Origin: Lichina pygmaea
Taxonomy: Eukaryota; Ascomycota; Lichinomycetes; Lichinales; Lichinaceae
Reading direction: 5' to 3'
Length of the DNA stretch: 64,000 nucleotides
Assembly: GCA_963422465.1 (NCBI GenBank)
Contig: OY730171.1
Span: forward strand, 4,422,202 to 4,486,201
Shown: one piece after another, positions 10,631 through 22,500 of the stretch
How positions within the stretch are numbered: position 1 is the stretch's first letter
How the letters are laid out: every line of letters starts with the position of its first letter
Notes under the pieces: generated by a model
The model's input: only the letters and a program-made list of their open reading frames with translations
Told to the model about the DNA's origin: nothing
Databases searched by the model: none
Program-made: the position numbers and the translations under genes

Positions 10631-12472
10631 ATGCGCCTGGCTATCCAGCAAACCGTTGCGCTCCACATACGCCATCGTCTCGGCAGCTCGTCTGGACATG
10701 TACTGCGTCCTGCAAGATGCGATTCTTGTGTGTTTCGTTGCATCTCGAGCGGCGCATCCCCTGGCTCGTCTCGACGCCGAAAGGTGTGGACGCTTGCTGC
10801 CTTTGCCACAGGCCTGCTCCTCCCTACCGTCTGGAGGGCGATCAAGAAAGCCGAAGACAGGGGAGGTGACGGGCATGGAAAGCTGAATCCCGTGACATTT
10901 ACTCCCTACGTACTCGTTTCCAAAGAGCCAGTGTCGTCTACAAATGCCATCTTCACGCTCCGACACGAACGAGGATCGACTTCCGCTCAGCAGCTCCAGG
11001 AGACACAGACGCCATGGCCACAACGAGCCATCTGGAGCGTACAGATCAAGCAGCCGCAGTTGCAGATTGCGCGGTCATATACGCCTCTGCCTCCCCTACA
11101 GGCCCCGACGTTATCAGAAAGCGCTGATCCAACATCCACCGTGGCACCCTACAACCCCATTGCCGGCACCGGTCTAGATGAGATTCGTCTGCTGATCCGC
11201 CGAGAAAAGGAGGGCGAGGTATCAGGCTACCTACATAGCCTCCCGGTGGGGTCGACTGTTGAATTGCGCGGGCCGCACATCGAGTATGAGATCGCAAAGG
11301 ATGTCGGAGACATTGTTTTTCTAGCCGGAGGGACGGGCATCGCGCCGGCGTTACAAGCTGCGCACTGGATCTTGGGGAATCCAGGGGACACGGCACATGA
11401 AAGCGCGATGGAGAAGGCGCGAATACATGTTCTTTGGGCGAATCGCCGCAGGGAGGACTGTCTTGGGGGAGACAATGCCACTTCCATCCTCGACAAAGAC
11501 GACCTGAGTGCGCACCGTTCCGAGAGCTTCATCGAGACACTCGCATCTTATTTCTGGCGCTCAGACCGACCCTCCCCCCCATCATCCGCAACGAGTACCA
11601 CGAAAGATCTCAGCGCTCACCACCACTCTCCTTTCGCAGCCGCGGCATCTCGCTCGTCTCCTCCCTCCGATCCTTCTTCCTCGTCGGAGAAGCCGGCTCC
11701 CCCGAACCCGATCGTGCAGTCGCTACGATCCCTACGATCGCGGTTTCCGGCGCAAGTCGCAACGACCTACTTCGTGGACGAAGAAGGAAGCTACATCACA
11801 CGGCATTTTCTTGAACGCTGTATCGGTCGTAGGCCGTCGTCGCCTCCGCCATTGGACGACGAGACGAAGCAGATGGACGATACGGAGCAGAGGCAGATGA
11901 TGAGGAAAGACCTTGAAGATCCGACGATCCGGCGGAACCCCGAGAAACGCGGCTCTTCTCTCGGAGAGCAGGAGGTCAACAAGAGCACGATGCCCGGAGC
12001 AGGAGAAGAAGGAGGAGAAGAAGAACAGAACGACGAAGCCACGAAGAACAAGGAAAAAAGAGGGAGGAGACCAAAAGGGTTAGTCCTCCTTTCCGGCCCA
12101 GCCGGCTTCGTCGGCCTGTACGCCGGGCCGAAGGGCATCGACCAACAACACCAACAACACCAACAACACCAACGTCATGAAGATCAACAAAGCCCGCCAG
12201 CCCAGAAAGTCTCATCTTCTGTAGGGGGAGGAGGAGGAGGTGGAGCGGAAAAACGGGAAGGAAGAGATGGTGTCGGCGATGGTGCCGGCGATGGTGGTGG
12301 TGGTGGTAGTATCGCTGCTGCTGCTACTTGTGGCGGAATACTAGGGGAGATGGATACTCCGCCGTTGACTCGGGAGCGCCGAGGAAAATCTCGCACGAGA
12401 AGAGAAAAGGGAGAAGAACAAGAAGAAGAGGAGGAGGGGGAGGGGGAGGGCTGGATCGTTCATCGACTATGA
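10631..12472 (+). CDS. CYC2: CYC2-like mitochondrial FAD-binding oxidoreductase
   Basis: A single open frame of 613 residues. An Arg-rich leader is followed by one membrane segment (about 52-68, VWTLAAFATGLLLPTVW), then a ferredoxin-reductase-type fold: flavin motif RSYTPL (148-153) and pyridine-nucleotide motif AGGTGIAPAL (232-241). This matches CYC2, an inner-membrane flavoprotein that supports cytochrome c haem attachment in yeast. The family's final block is recognisable as LSGPAGFVGLYAGPKG and GGILGEM but is split by low-complexity inserts: Gln/His repeats, a Gly run, and a Glu-rich end. These make the protein much longer than usual. A generic cytochrome-b5-reductase-like protein is the alternative. 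Confidence 0.8.
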   Translation: MRLAIQQTVALHIRHRLGSSSGHVLRPARCDSCVFRCISSGASPGSSRRRKVWTLAAFATGLLLPTVWRAIKKAEDRGGDGHGKLNPVTFTPYVLVSKEPVSSTNAIFTLRHERGSTSAQQLQETQTPWPQRAIWSVQIKQPQLQIARSYTPLPPLQAPTLSESADPTSTVAPYNPIAGTGLDEIRLLIRREKEGEVSGYLHSLPVGSTVELRGPHIEYEIAKDVGDIVFLAGGTGIAPALQAAHWILGNPGDTAHESAMEKARIHVLWANRRREDCLGGDNATSILDKDDLSAHRSESFIETLASYFWRSDRPSPPSSATSTTKDLSAHHHSPFAAAASRSSPPSDPSSSSEKPAPPNPIVQSLRSLRSRFPAQVATTYFVDEEGSYITRHFLERCIGRRPSSPPPLDDETKQMDDTEQRQMMRKDLEDPTIRRNPEKRGSSLGEQEVNKSTMPGAGEEGGEEEQNDEATKNKEKRGRRPKGLVLLSGPAGFVGLYAGPKGIDQQHQQHQQHQRHEDQQSPPAQKVSSSVGGGGGGGAEKREGRDGVGDGAGDGGGGGSIAAAATCGGILGEMDTPPLTRERRGKSRTRREKGEEQEEEEEGEGEGWIVHRL

Positions 12473-12903
12473 CGTCTTTGTCTTACTCCTTCTTCTTCCT
12501 CTTTACTCTCTGTCTTTACTCTCTCTTCAAATGATGATTGCTTTTTTTGTCTTTAGAAAATCTCTTCTTTTGTAGCCACCTCTGCTACGCTGGTAGATTC
12601 TGTGCTAGGCTCTAATTGTGTCTATCCCACCACACTTCTTATGCTAAATGATTCTCTACTCTAGAACACGGGTTTTGGGAAGGGAGAGAAGGGGAGGGGG
12701 GAGCCCTTCCTCCCTTCCAAGAAGAAAGTTGTCCAACCGACAAAGACCCCGTGCTTGTCATGTAATTATACGTCACGCTAGATTAGATCGGAGCTGTTAT
12801 CAAGAGTTCCAATCCCAGGAGAATGGATGTTTCAAAGAGTCGAGTGACGATGGCCGGTGGTTATGCTCATGAACGAGCAGTTGCTCAGTAAACTGCTCGG
12901 CTG
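12473..12903. other. Convergent intergenic region
   Basis: 431 bases between the 3' ends of the CYC2-like and MET10 genes. T-rich and purine-rich tracts, consistent with 3' untranslated sequence. Nothing else seen. Confidence 0.5.
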
Positions 12904-15900
12904 TCAGTGTTTCCTCACTTCTGGATGATTGAAAGGTGGCGGTCATGCAGGAGACAGGTCAAAAGGGAAAACGCAGGAGTGGCCCGCCTACCTTCCAGAA
13001 CATATCGTCCGTCATCTTTCAGCCTCTCAATTTCCTTTCTGGCGTCGACCTTCTTCGCGTGGATCGTCGCGTCCAGGCCGATTGCCTCCTGCAGCACCTC
13101 CGTCACGTCCGGCACCGGCCACGTCGGACCGCATAGGTAGAAAGACCCCGTCTTCTTGACGTACGCCTCGATAATGTCCATGATCGTCTGTCGCATGCGA
13201 TCCTGGATGTAAATCTTCTGCGGCTGGTCGCGCGAGAAGGCGCGTCCGAGAAGGGTGATGACGCCAGCGTCCTGGTACGCCTCCCATTCCTCGCCGTACA
13301 GGTACTCTTCGCGCTGGTGCCGCGAGCCCATGTACAGCAACACCGAGCCAATGTCGATCCCTTGCGCCTTTTGCCAGGCGCGGTACTGCACAAAGGCCCG
13401 AAAGGGTGCGAGACCCGTGCCGAGACCAGCCATGATCAGCGGTTGCGTCGACGTCGCCGGCAGCTTCATGACGCTCGGCTTGACGCTGACGACCACAGCG
13501 TCTCCCACCGCGAGCTTGTTCAGATATCGAGTGGCTTGTCCAAGCCTAGAGCGGCCCTTGGGGTCGATCCAATCGACCGTGACGATCAGCAGGGCCACGC
13601 TGTTTGGAGTGACCTTCTGACTCGAGGCAATCGAGTACTCTCGTCGCTTCATCGGGCTCACGATCCGGACGAGGTCGTGGAAGCTGGGTCGCGCCGACGC
13701 GAATTCCGCAAGGATGTCGGCGTACGTGATCGTGTCCACCTCCGCCCGTCGCTTGAACTCGGTGGCGCCCATCGGCCCGGCCAGAGCTAGGAGGTCTTGC
13801 TGCTCCTTTTCGTCCTGCGCGAATATTGCGAGGGCTTCGTAGAACTTCTTGGGCGGTCGACCGAAGATGTCGACATTCTGCACCAACGACTGGTACACCG
13901 TCCGAGACTCGAGGAGCTCGGGATCTTCCCGTGACGGCACTTCGACAACCGCTTCTGGATCCAACCCGTAATACCGAATGAATTCCATGACCTCGGCCTC
14001 GTCGTTCTTGGCGTGGATGCCCAGAGCTTCCCCAATGTCGTACTTCAGACCAGAGTCCCCCAGGTCAAACTCAATGTGGAAAACGTTCCGCTCGTACGTC
14101 GAGGGGGTCAGTCGTCGATTCTCCCTGACGTGCACCGTCCAGGTCTTGACAGTCAGGTCCGGCCGAAGAGAGATCTCTGTACCGTAGGCTTCTTTGAACG
14201 CAAGACCTTGGGCCGCAATCTGCCAGGTCCGTAGCAACGAGGGCGGCTCGTGTTCCAGCTTATCGAATGGTGTGAAGCTCGTAGCTGGCAGACCGTGGTG
14301 AGGAGTAGAATCCTTTTCTGGTTCGGGCAGCGTTGACCACGATTCGGGAGTGGATATCTCACGTAGCGCTCCGTCCAACTTGGAGGAGATGTCCCTGAGA
14401 AGATTTCCGTTGCCACTGATCTTTGCGAGCCTCGGCAAGGCCGCCTCGAAGACGCCTGGCCTGACAAGCTTCAACATGGCGACCTGAGTGATATAGGTCT
14501 CATAACCGTCTTGGTCCTTGAGAGCGTCGGAGGCCTTTGCGTCGATCAGATATAGCTTGATACTCTTTTCCGAGATGAGCCTTCGAACAGCTTCAGGAAG
14601 ACGTTTGTCGAGATCTGCATCGCTGACACCAGAGAACCGAGCCACCAGAATCCCGTTCGGCTTGACGCTCTCGACGACGTTGATATCCTTGAAGATCTCT
14701 CCCAGCCCGACATATCCGACGTCGGCTTCTTCGATTGGGTACGAGTTCTCCATGGACTTTTTGGAGGTGCGAATGTCCGTTCGCCTGATGCCGCCATGCG
14801 TGACATTGTTGTACGTTGTCCCAACGGTGACATTCAACGACGAATCGGATGCCATGAGCTCGGACAGCACGAAAGGCACACTCGCAGACGCAGAATCGTC
14901 CGCGTCCCAGAAGACCAACTGTTGGATATAAGGATGGCTCAGAACAGACCGGCCACCTGCAAGCCCTTCAGCGCCGTCGTCGGTGGTTTTGGACGCATTC
15001 GTCGTCTTGCCTCCAAGCTTGGCCAAGATGGCCTGCATACGAGCAGGCGTCCAGGCAACGTCGCGTGGATACTTGACGTCCGCCACAGCGGGCGCATCTC
15101 GCCATTTGTTCGAGAACGTGACGGCGGCTAGGACATCGTCGTACAGTATCGAATGAACAGTGTCATCCGAGACGGTTTGCTCGTCGGATACCTGGCCCAG
15201 TACGGTGATACCCTGAACAGAGCCAGGGACGGCGCCGAGGAACTCATCCTCGGCAAAAGGCCGATAGACCCTGACGCTAACAACCCCCACTTTGTGACCG
15301 GCCTGCGCCAGCGCTTGAGCAAGGCTGGCAGCGAGGCGTGACTCGACGGTGCCAAAGACCACAAGAACCTGATCGGGGGTTCGATGGCCGTCGTACTCGA
15401 ACAGGCTGTACGCGGTCCCCAGTTCGCCATTGAAGGTCTGTAGAAGCCTGCGCAGCTTCCCTTCCGGGCTTTCACGCCCGTGGCCTGAGCCCGCGACATC
15501 GTCCGATATGGCGACGTACGTCTGATGAAGGGCAGTGGCGTCGAGAGTATCTATAACCCTCGTGGTCTCTCTCCCAGCCACGACGCCGTCGTAGACGTGC
15601 ACCGTCGGAAGCACCCTCGAGAGTAGTGTAGAGAAGAGCGCCATGTGCTGAGATTCATGTGTGGAGAAGCTGCAGACTAGCCCCAGCCCCAGCTCATCTG
15701 CTAGACCGAGCGCAGACGCATAGTCGAGATTCAAGGTGTTTGCCGCGCCCCCGGTGTAGTCAACAGCGGCGACATGCGCCACCAGCGGACTTGCCACATT
15801 GTACAAAAGCGACAGTTGGTCAAGAGCTGGGCGTAGGAAGCGTAGAGCGGCCGATGATGCAACGAGCGACTGTGGGACATGGCGTTTTCTGAGATCAAAA

Positions 15901-16268
15901 TCCCTCGAAAACATGTAGCCCAGGGCAATCGAGCCGGCACCAGCCCGGATCTGCATCGGCGACAAGCCTGGCGCATAGCCATGGACGTTCTTGACACCTT
16001 GTTCTGACCAGTACAGCAGCGCTGTGTCCAAGCCGAAATCTTCAGGAGAATAGGTAAAGATCTTGTCGGAGAGCGAGTATGCCGTTTGTTGGACGAGGAC
16101 TTGGGCCGTCACGTAGGCCGGTCCGGAGATGGCCGCGAATGGGATGTGGCGGCCAAAGGGAAGGCTCGACGAGACCTCGTCGACCCGCTTGTGAGATTCG
16201 TCGTTATTGCTCTTTGGCAGCACCTCGGCGTCGCCGGGGCTGATCGATTCGATCAGTCCAACGTGCAT
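12904..16268 (-). CDS. MET10: Sulphite reductase (NADPH) flavoprotein alpha subunit
   Basis: Passes electrons from NADPH through FAD/FMN to the sulphite reductase beta subunit, reducing sulphite to sulphide. Main exon 12992-16268 with a proposed last exon 12904-12920; 1097 residues. N-terminal pyruvate-ferredoxin-oxidoreductase-like region (SGPAYVTAQVLVQQ, SPMQIRAGAGSIALGY), then the cytochrome P450 reductase-like C-terminal part: RREYSIASS (FAD), MAGLGTGLAPFRAF, GSRHQREEYLYGEEW and FYLCGPTWPVPDV (NADPH). Without the last intron the frame runs into an unlike 25-residue tail ending at 12915; the spliced form stops soon after GRYVLE, as I recall for the family. Start at 16268 (MHVGLIES) fits homologue spacing; an ATG at 16406 would add 46 unlike residues. 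Confidence 0.93.
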
Positions 16269-18329
16269 TGCGTCCTTTATAGAATGAAGACTGATAGGAA
16301 ATTGAAAAGGCCAGGAGGTCCTCCAACAACGCACGGATGCCAAACCAAACGAAAGCGAGAAGGTTGGAGACGAACGAGAAGAGATGACCCTGATGTCATA
16401 CGACAAGAAAAAATTCGGAGATGTTTACCCCCTATGAGGTGGTGTGGCGTAGAGTCAAAATAAATGAGATCAATTCAGGAGAGCACGTCGGGTGATCGGT
16501 AGCGACAGTTTTGAAGCTTTGTTGTTCAGAGCTTCGCTGATGGAATTGCGTGATTGCCGGATGTTGACGTGGGGTTGATAAGCCAAAGACACGAGGGTAC
16601 GTATTACAATAGCCACACTCATCAGCTCTCTGTCAGCTGTGGCTGGGGAGCTCGGCTTAGTAAACCACTTCCCCGCAAACGCCGTCTCACGATAAGCTTC
16701 GATATTGCACGGCTTCCATGGGAGGCCGCGGCCTCGTCGACTCCGCTCTGGGCACAGCCAAAGCGCAAGTGGAGAGCCCAACACAAGATCGACCACGACT
16801 GAACCTTGAGCTGGCCAAAGGCGCAAAAGATGCTGAGACGGACGTCAGGACTGCATAGCCCAGCCACAGCACCGCATGGAGAAACAAAAGTCGTCCGAGG
16901 AACCGAGGACCAGAAACATTACCGGATGACTTCTGGTGTTTCAGTCGCGAACGAGGACTCGACAAACACGACCAGAAGCTCAGCTCTCCAGAATGGCTGG
17001 AGGAGATTTGACATTCTCCTTGGAGGGTAGACTGCCAAGCTGTGTGGACTCCACGCTGGCAGTGAAGAAAGATGACTGATGTTGTGCTCGGGGTCACATG
17101 GACCGGAACTACCATGGGTGATATCGTCAGCTTTGAAGGCTTCTTTCCTGGGGGGGGGTTTCCAGCCCGAGAAGTGATGATGACTCTTTCTGTCCACGAT
17201 CCCACAGATCCAGCATCTATCTCAAAGCGCTGCGGGAGCTGTTAGAATTCAAATACAAAGAAAGCCTTGTGTTCTCTTTTTTTTTCATACAGGCATGAGG
17301 TCAATGAAGACCCGCCGCCCGGAGAAGAAGCTGCCTCTCACTTGACATGCTATGTCAAACAAATCCCGAACGAGTCTCTACCGTTGAGGAGTTTCATCGC
17401 AGGACATGCCAACAAGGACCTCCACCTCCGAAAGTCAAGACAACAGCAGGGATGTACCGAAGAACCCAACACACCCTCCCCTCTCCCCTGGAACCCCAGA
17501 TACTCTAGATCCATCAGAGACTTTGAATTAAATGACAGCAGTGGAGACTGAACAGAGATGCAGTACTTGGGATGTTGGGATGTATGAGGCATCACCTAGT
17601 CCTTGTGACTCGATAATTAGTTTTTTCCTTCTCTTGTCTTCTTCTTCTTTTCCGTTCTCCTGTGTCTCCTGCTCATCCTCCTCCGTCGTCTCCTTCTCCT
17701 CCCCCATCTTCTTCTCCGCCTTTTCCTTCTTCATCTTCTTCCTCTCGCCTTCTTTTTTTTTTATATTTCTACTTCCCTGCTCGTTGCATCTGAACATCAG
17801 CTACTGCATCCGGGATGCAAGCCGCTGCATGTGCGATATAAAGTCAAGGCTCCGAAAAGGAAGGAAGAACGTCGACTTACTGACGTGCGAGTACGAGGCG
17901 AACCAAGGTAAATCGAGATAAAAAGCTGTGGGCCACGTAGCCAGCTGTCTATAATGCAATCGGAGAACTGTCAGTATGGTACGGAGCTGGCTTGTTCTAT
18001 GTGCGTTACGTACATGGAAAACATGTCTCATCTCAGTCGTACTAGTTGTTGTAGCTTGTGGATGGCCTACTTTGATCACATTCACAGATATAAAGAACTG
18101 TTTTTCAATGGGTTATACTAGAGATAGGGAGACTTCTCTCTCTCCCCTATCTCTCGGTCGGCTGCTCGAGTGTCATCCCCCCGAGGCCCCCAGCCCCCCT
18201 TTTTTACTTCCCCTCCCGGCCCAGCCGACGATGACAGAAGCTGTTTGCTCACAAAGCAACAGCAGATCAAACCCCTCTCGTCGGTTGTAGCAGCTCATGA
18301 GTCGATATCGCAAGTCGCCGTATGTTCCG
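16269..18329. other. Two-kilobase gap upstream of MET10
   Basis: No conserved gene found on either strand. 17,600-17,760 is a long pyrimidine-rich tract. The part next to 16268 is the MET10 promoter and contains a CYS3/MetR-like site (listed). The part next to 18330 is the 3' end of a small mitochondrial-protein gene. Confidence 0.5.
16390..16399. promoter_or_regulatory. Candidate CYS3/MetR binding site in MET10 promoter
   Basis: The 10-mer CTGATGTCAT matches the near-palindromic sulphur-regulator consensus ATGRYRYCAT at 9 of 10 positions. It lies about 120 bases upstream of the MET10 start, where such bZIP sites act in Neurospora and Aspergillus sulphur genes. One site could be chance. Confidence 0.4.
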
Positions 18330-19023
18330 TCATCGTCTGCCGGCCTTCTGACCCGATCCGCCGCCGCTGGTCCTACTTCTGTCACCACCCGCGGCGTGTT
18401 CTGCCCCGCCTTCGGTATCTCCTCTCGGTTTCGATACGTCCGGGTTGGCTGGCGATACTTCTAACGGATTTGGTTCGCCCTGGATGATTCGTAGGGATGG
18501 ATTAGCTTGGGCTCTCCTGTTCGTGAAAGATTGCTGTCTTCGGCGCGTATTCGATCGATGTCAATGTCGACGGCGTCCTCGCTCAAGACGGTCATGCCGA
18601 CGTTATCCATGACATCGTCACAAGGACGCCCCGTGCAATCGAACCAGTAGAGACAGAAGAACCAATTGTCTGCTGCGTGGATTGATTCTCATCGCTTACC
18701 CCCTTCGCTTGACCGGCCTTCTTCTTCTCTCCCGTAGGGTCCGTGACGCTAGGGTCGAAGGCCGCTTGATCTTGCTCGGCTGTACTGTCGTCCGTACCGC
18801 TCTTCGAATACTCTGTGGATTCTCTGTCGATGCTGTCCTTGTCCTGGCTTCCCTTGCGTGCATAAGCATTCGACGGGGTCGTATGCATAGAGCGCGTGCG
18901 GGTGGATTGTCGCGACGTATATTCGCCACTATGTCTGAAGCATGTTTGCACGGTGGAGAGCGGTCGGGATGTCCGCCGACAACGCGTCGCGAAGGAAAAG
19001 ACAGAGGAGCGCTGCAGAGGCAT
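18330..19023 (-). CDS. Small conserved fungal mitochondrial protein (NPLEVSPANP family)
   Basis: Two exons, 18700-19023 and 18479-18330, give 157 residues. The leader is Arg/Ser-rich without acids (MPLQRSSVFSFATRCRR), typical of mitochondrial import. The mature part has the family pattern I recall from many Pezizomycotina proteins of unknown function: QDKDSIDRESTEYSKSGTDD, AAFDPSVTDP, then in exon 2 NPLEVSPANPDVSKP and a Gly/Ser-rich end. The GT...AG intron (220 bases) keeps phase 0; exon 1 otherwise reads on into non-homologous sequence. The product is probably disordered. Function unknown. Confidence 0.8.
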
Positions 19024-19553
19024 TGTTCGCCTTGGGCCAATTGTTCCTGCTAGATGGAGCAGAGATCCTCCTCAACGGGTTCTGAGAGTTGCTGTGAGCG
19101 CCCGGTGATGAGAGAGATTGATCAGTCTTGCTAATGTGATTACCCTCGAGGGATTAGCGTGGCTGTTCTCATGTGATTGTCCAGGGTCTGTCGCACTGGT
19201 CAAAATATTGCAAGAGAGTCTACAAACGGCGGTTGCCTCTTTGTGCAAGGCATCATCTCCGACGTCATACCAGTGCAACGTGCAAACAGAGTCGGTATCG
19301 TACAAAGTACCCCAGCAGAGAGACATAGCTTAGTCAGCAGCGGCAATAGTACAAGTACCTCGATACAAGCACGACCAAGAAGTTAGTCAGCATCACGGAG
19401 TGGATCACAACACTACGGACGTGGAACCAGATGCATCCAAACAACATTGATTCATTGACCACATCGACCAAGCCTCGGGATTCCCGAAAGACGCCGTCAC
19501 GTAATAGCCCTCGGTCATCAATCCGCCGTACCCCGCGGCGCCATTGAAGATCC
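19024..19553. other. Intergenic region
   Basis: 530 bases between the small mitochondrial-protein start and the end of the SNF2 gene. Nothing recognisable; presumed promoter and 3' untranslated sequence. Confidence 0.4.
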
Positions 19554-22500
19554 CTACCATCTCCTTGCGTAGACCGACTCCCCGGCCGTCGCCTTCTCGG
19601 ACTGTCCCCTCGTAAGGCCGTGGGCCTCGCCAGCCCGAGTCATCCCCATAGCCGAGACAGACGACGGAGGTGCAGCAGAAGCAGCAGCGGCAGAAGTGGA
19701 AGAAGAAGAAGAGCCGGAGGGACCCGGCTTGAGGACGGGATTTCGTATGTAAGACCGGATAAAGTCCACATCGACCTCCTCGCCCGGTCTGGTGCCGTCG
19801 TGCCGGAAGAGCTCGAGAATGTCCTTGAGGCTCAGTTTGCCGACGTTCTTGCCTTCGACGGCGGCGTTGGCCAACGTGCGTTTCTTCTCCTGCAGCGCCA
19901 GGATGCGCTCTTCGACCGTGGCGCGGATGGTGATCTTGTAGACGACGACGTCGACCGTCTGATTCAGGCGGTGGACGCGGTCGATCGCTTGGTCTTCGAC
20001 AAACTGTACGAGACGAAAAGACTTAGCTTTGACGTCCAACGTTGAGATGCAGACTACGGCGAGCACTCACCGGGTTCCAGAAGGGCTCCAGGATGATGAC
20101 ACGACTCGCTGCCGTGAGGTTCAGTCCGAGAGAGCCGCATTTGAGGCTGCACAGAAGGACGCGCGTCTCGGGCTCATCCCGAAGACGATCCAGGCTTGCT
20201 TCGCGCAGGTCGTTGCGCATCTTGCCGTCGTAGCGCGCGTAGACCAGGCCATCGCGGTCCAGAAAGGGCTCGATCAGATCCAGCATCGATGTGAACTGCG
20301 AGAACACGATGAATTTGTGCTGGTCCGACTCGGCGTGGAGCAGCTTGAGGACTCGTCGGATCTTCGTGGACGCCGTCAGCGTAGAAATCGGACCATCGTA
20401 GTCGCCGTCGTCATCATCGTCGTCGGGCTCGGAGTCGTCATCGGCTCCCGAATCAACGTTTTGCTTGCTCCCCTTCGCCTCTTCCTTCTTCATCGCAAGG
20501 CGAACAATATCATCGGTCTTCATCGGTTTGTCGTCGTCATCGTCCTCGTCTGTCTGAGCATCTTCAGCCAACTTGCTCTCCACCGGCTCGCTGTCCCCTT
20601 CGTCTTCATCCTCGCTGTCGAGGACCTGTCGGCGGTTGCGTGAACGTGTTGTTCGTCCGTTGCCGGTTGATGCGGATTTGGCCTGGTCGTGCTTCTTTTT
20701 CGTACCCTGCTTGGTCTTGCCGGGGTTTCCGTGTTTCAGCTCCCCAAGGTCTGCCTGACAGTCCTCGCATCGAAAGGCTCCGCTGGTCACGGCATCGCGG
20801 CCGAGCTCGGCCTGGCAGATCTCACACGACCTGGTCTCCACGGCAAGCCCTCCCAGCAAGTCTGCCATGTCGTCGATGTCCTTGGCATCGGTTGCTTTCT
20901 GCTTACCGCTGGCCGCCGTCTTGGATCCCCGGCCGGCAGCATCGACGGCGAGCGCATCCATGTCTCCGCTCAGCTTGCCGGCGACAAGCAGAGCGTGGTT
21001 GCACGCCTGCCGAAGACGCAGCAACAGCACAAGGGCGCTGGCGTAGTTCATCTTCTTGCCACCCATCATCTGCTCGAGCCGCTCGTCCGCGCGTTGTTCG
21101 AGTCGCTCGTAGAAGTGTCGCTCCCGCGGAGAGAAGTCCGCGACAACTTCCTCGACCCGTCGCTCCGTGATCTTGAACCCGTTGCGTCCGGTGCCGTCGC
21201 CCGACTTCGACGCGTCCATGGGGCCAAGCGCGCCTTCCTGCTTCAAGATATCCTTGGTGCGCCGCTTCATGAAGATCTTCAGGTAGTACTGCAGTCGTTT
21301 GAGGGCCGCAGCGCCGCGGCCTGCTTTCATCGGGTTCGTGATCTGCTCGCGCCAGATGGAGAGATTGTTATACGGCTTGATGCGTAGAAACCGGATGAGG
21401 CTCTGGAGCTCGTCGAGGTGGTTCTGCATCGGCGTCCCCGTGAGGCACCAGCGGTACTGGGCCTGCAGGGCGTAACATGCCAGCGTCGCCTTCGCGTTCC
21501 GATTCTTGATCGAGTGGGCCTCGTCGAGGATGACGCGGTACCAGCGGACACCGAAACAGCCCACCTTGAGCCCGTCATCCTCGGCTGACGAGTTCCCATG
21601 CTCGGACACCAGCACCTGGTACGTTGTGATGACGACGTCGTACTTCTTCAAGTCCGCATACCGCTTGGTGCGCTGTGGGCCGTGATGCACACAGACTCGC
21701 AACCTTCTCGACGATGTCACCTTGTCATGCAGCTCCTTCTCCCATTGCTTGATGAGCGCCAAAGGAGCCACGACCAAAGTCGACCTTTCCGTCCCAGAAG
21801 CTAGCTTCAGCTGTTTGAACTCGGCCGAGCCTGGCGCAGGCCGCGAATTGGAAAGGATCAACGAGATTGACTGAAGCGTTTTCCCGAGCCCCATCTGCAT
21901 TCTGTCAGAGTCCGCAAACAGCAACACACCATCTTGCCGTAGATGCTCACATCATCGGCCAGAATGCCCCCCTTGGGAACCACGCCGTCCTTTCTCTTGC
22001 CGATCTCCTTGTTCATCATCCAGCCGAGACCCTCGACCTGATGTGGGAGGAGCTTCACGACTAAGCCATCCACAGAGCCTTCTTCCTCGTCGTCGTCTTC
22101 CTCGACCGCTTCTCCTCCTTCTCCTTCTTCTTTTTCTCCCCCTTCTTCTACTACCTCTTTCTCTGGTTGCCCTTTCTGAGAACTGCCCGCCACGGCATCG
22201 TCCCGGCTCGCTCCGAGCTGCTCGTCTAGGCCGTCGGATTTGCCCTTTTTGACCCGTCTCTTGGACCTAGTGCGAGGCATCTCATCATCCTCTTCATCGA
22301 CCGCCCCCTGTAAGAGAGCCTTGATACTCTCGGTAGCCTGAGACGAGTCGACGAACTGGTCGGCTGCGGTTCCTCCATACATCACTTCCGAGCCCGCGGC
22401 AGAGGAGTATGTCACTCTCCCGTCCGGGAAGCTTTCCCTGTAACCTATGAGGTCCGGCTCTTTGCTCGGATCAGAGTTGGTCTGGTAGATGGGCTGTTTA

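Noticed and set aside
3869-16268. Biosynthetic gene cluster
   Set aside because: No polyketide synthase, peptide synthetase, terpene synthase or cluster-type transporter or regulator; neighbours are housekeeping genes.
16687-17205. Minus-strand 172-codon open frame upstream of MET10
   Set aside because: No domain, no splice or promoter support, ordinary composition for random GC-rich DNA.
17532-17921. Plus-strand 129-codon open frame rich in Ser/Phe
   Set aside because: Generated by a pyrimidine-rich tract; not protein-like.
18592-18699. Extension of the small mitochondrial protein past GQAKG into the downstream frame
   Set aside because: A GTAAGC donor follows and the conserved NPLEVSPANP block resumes in frame at 18479, so this stretch is intron.
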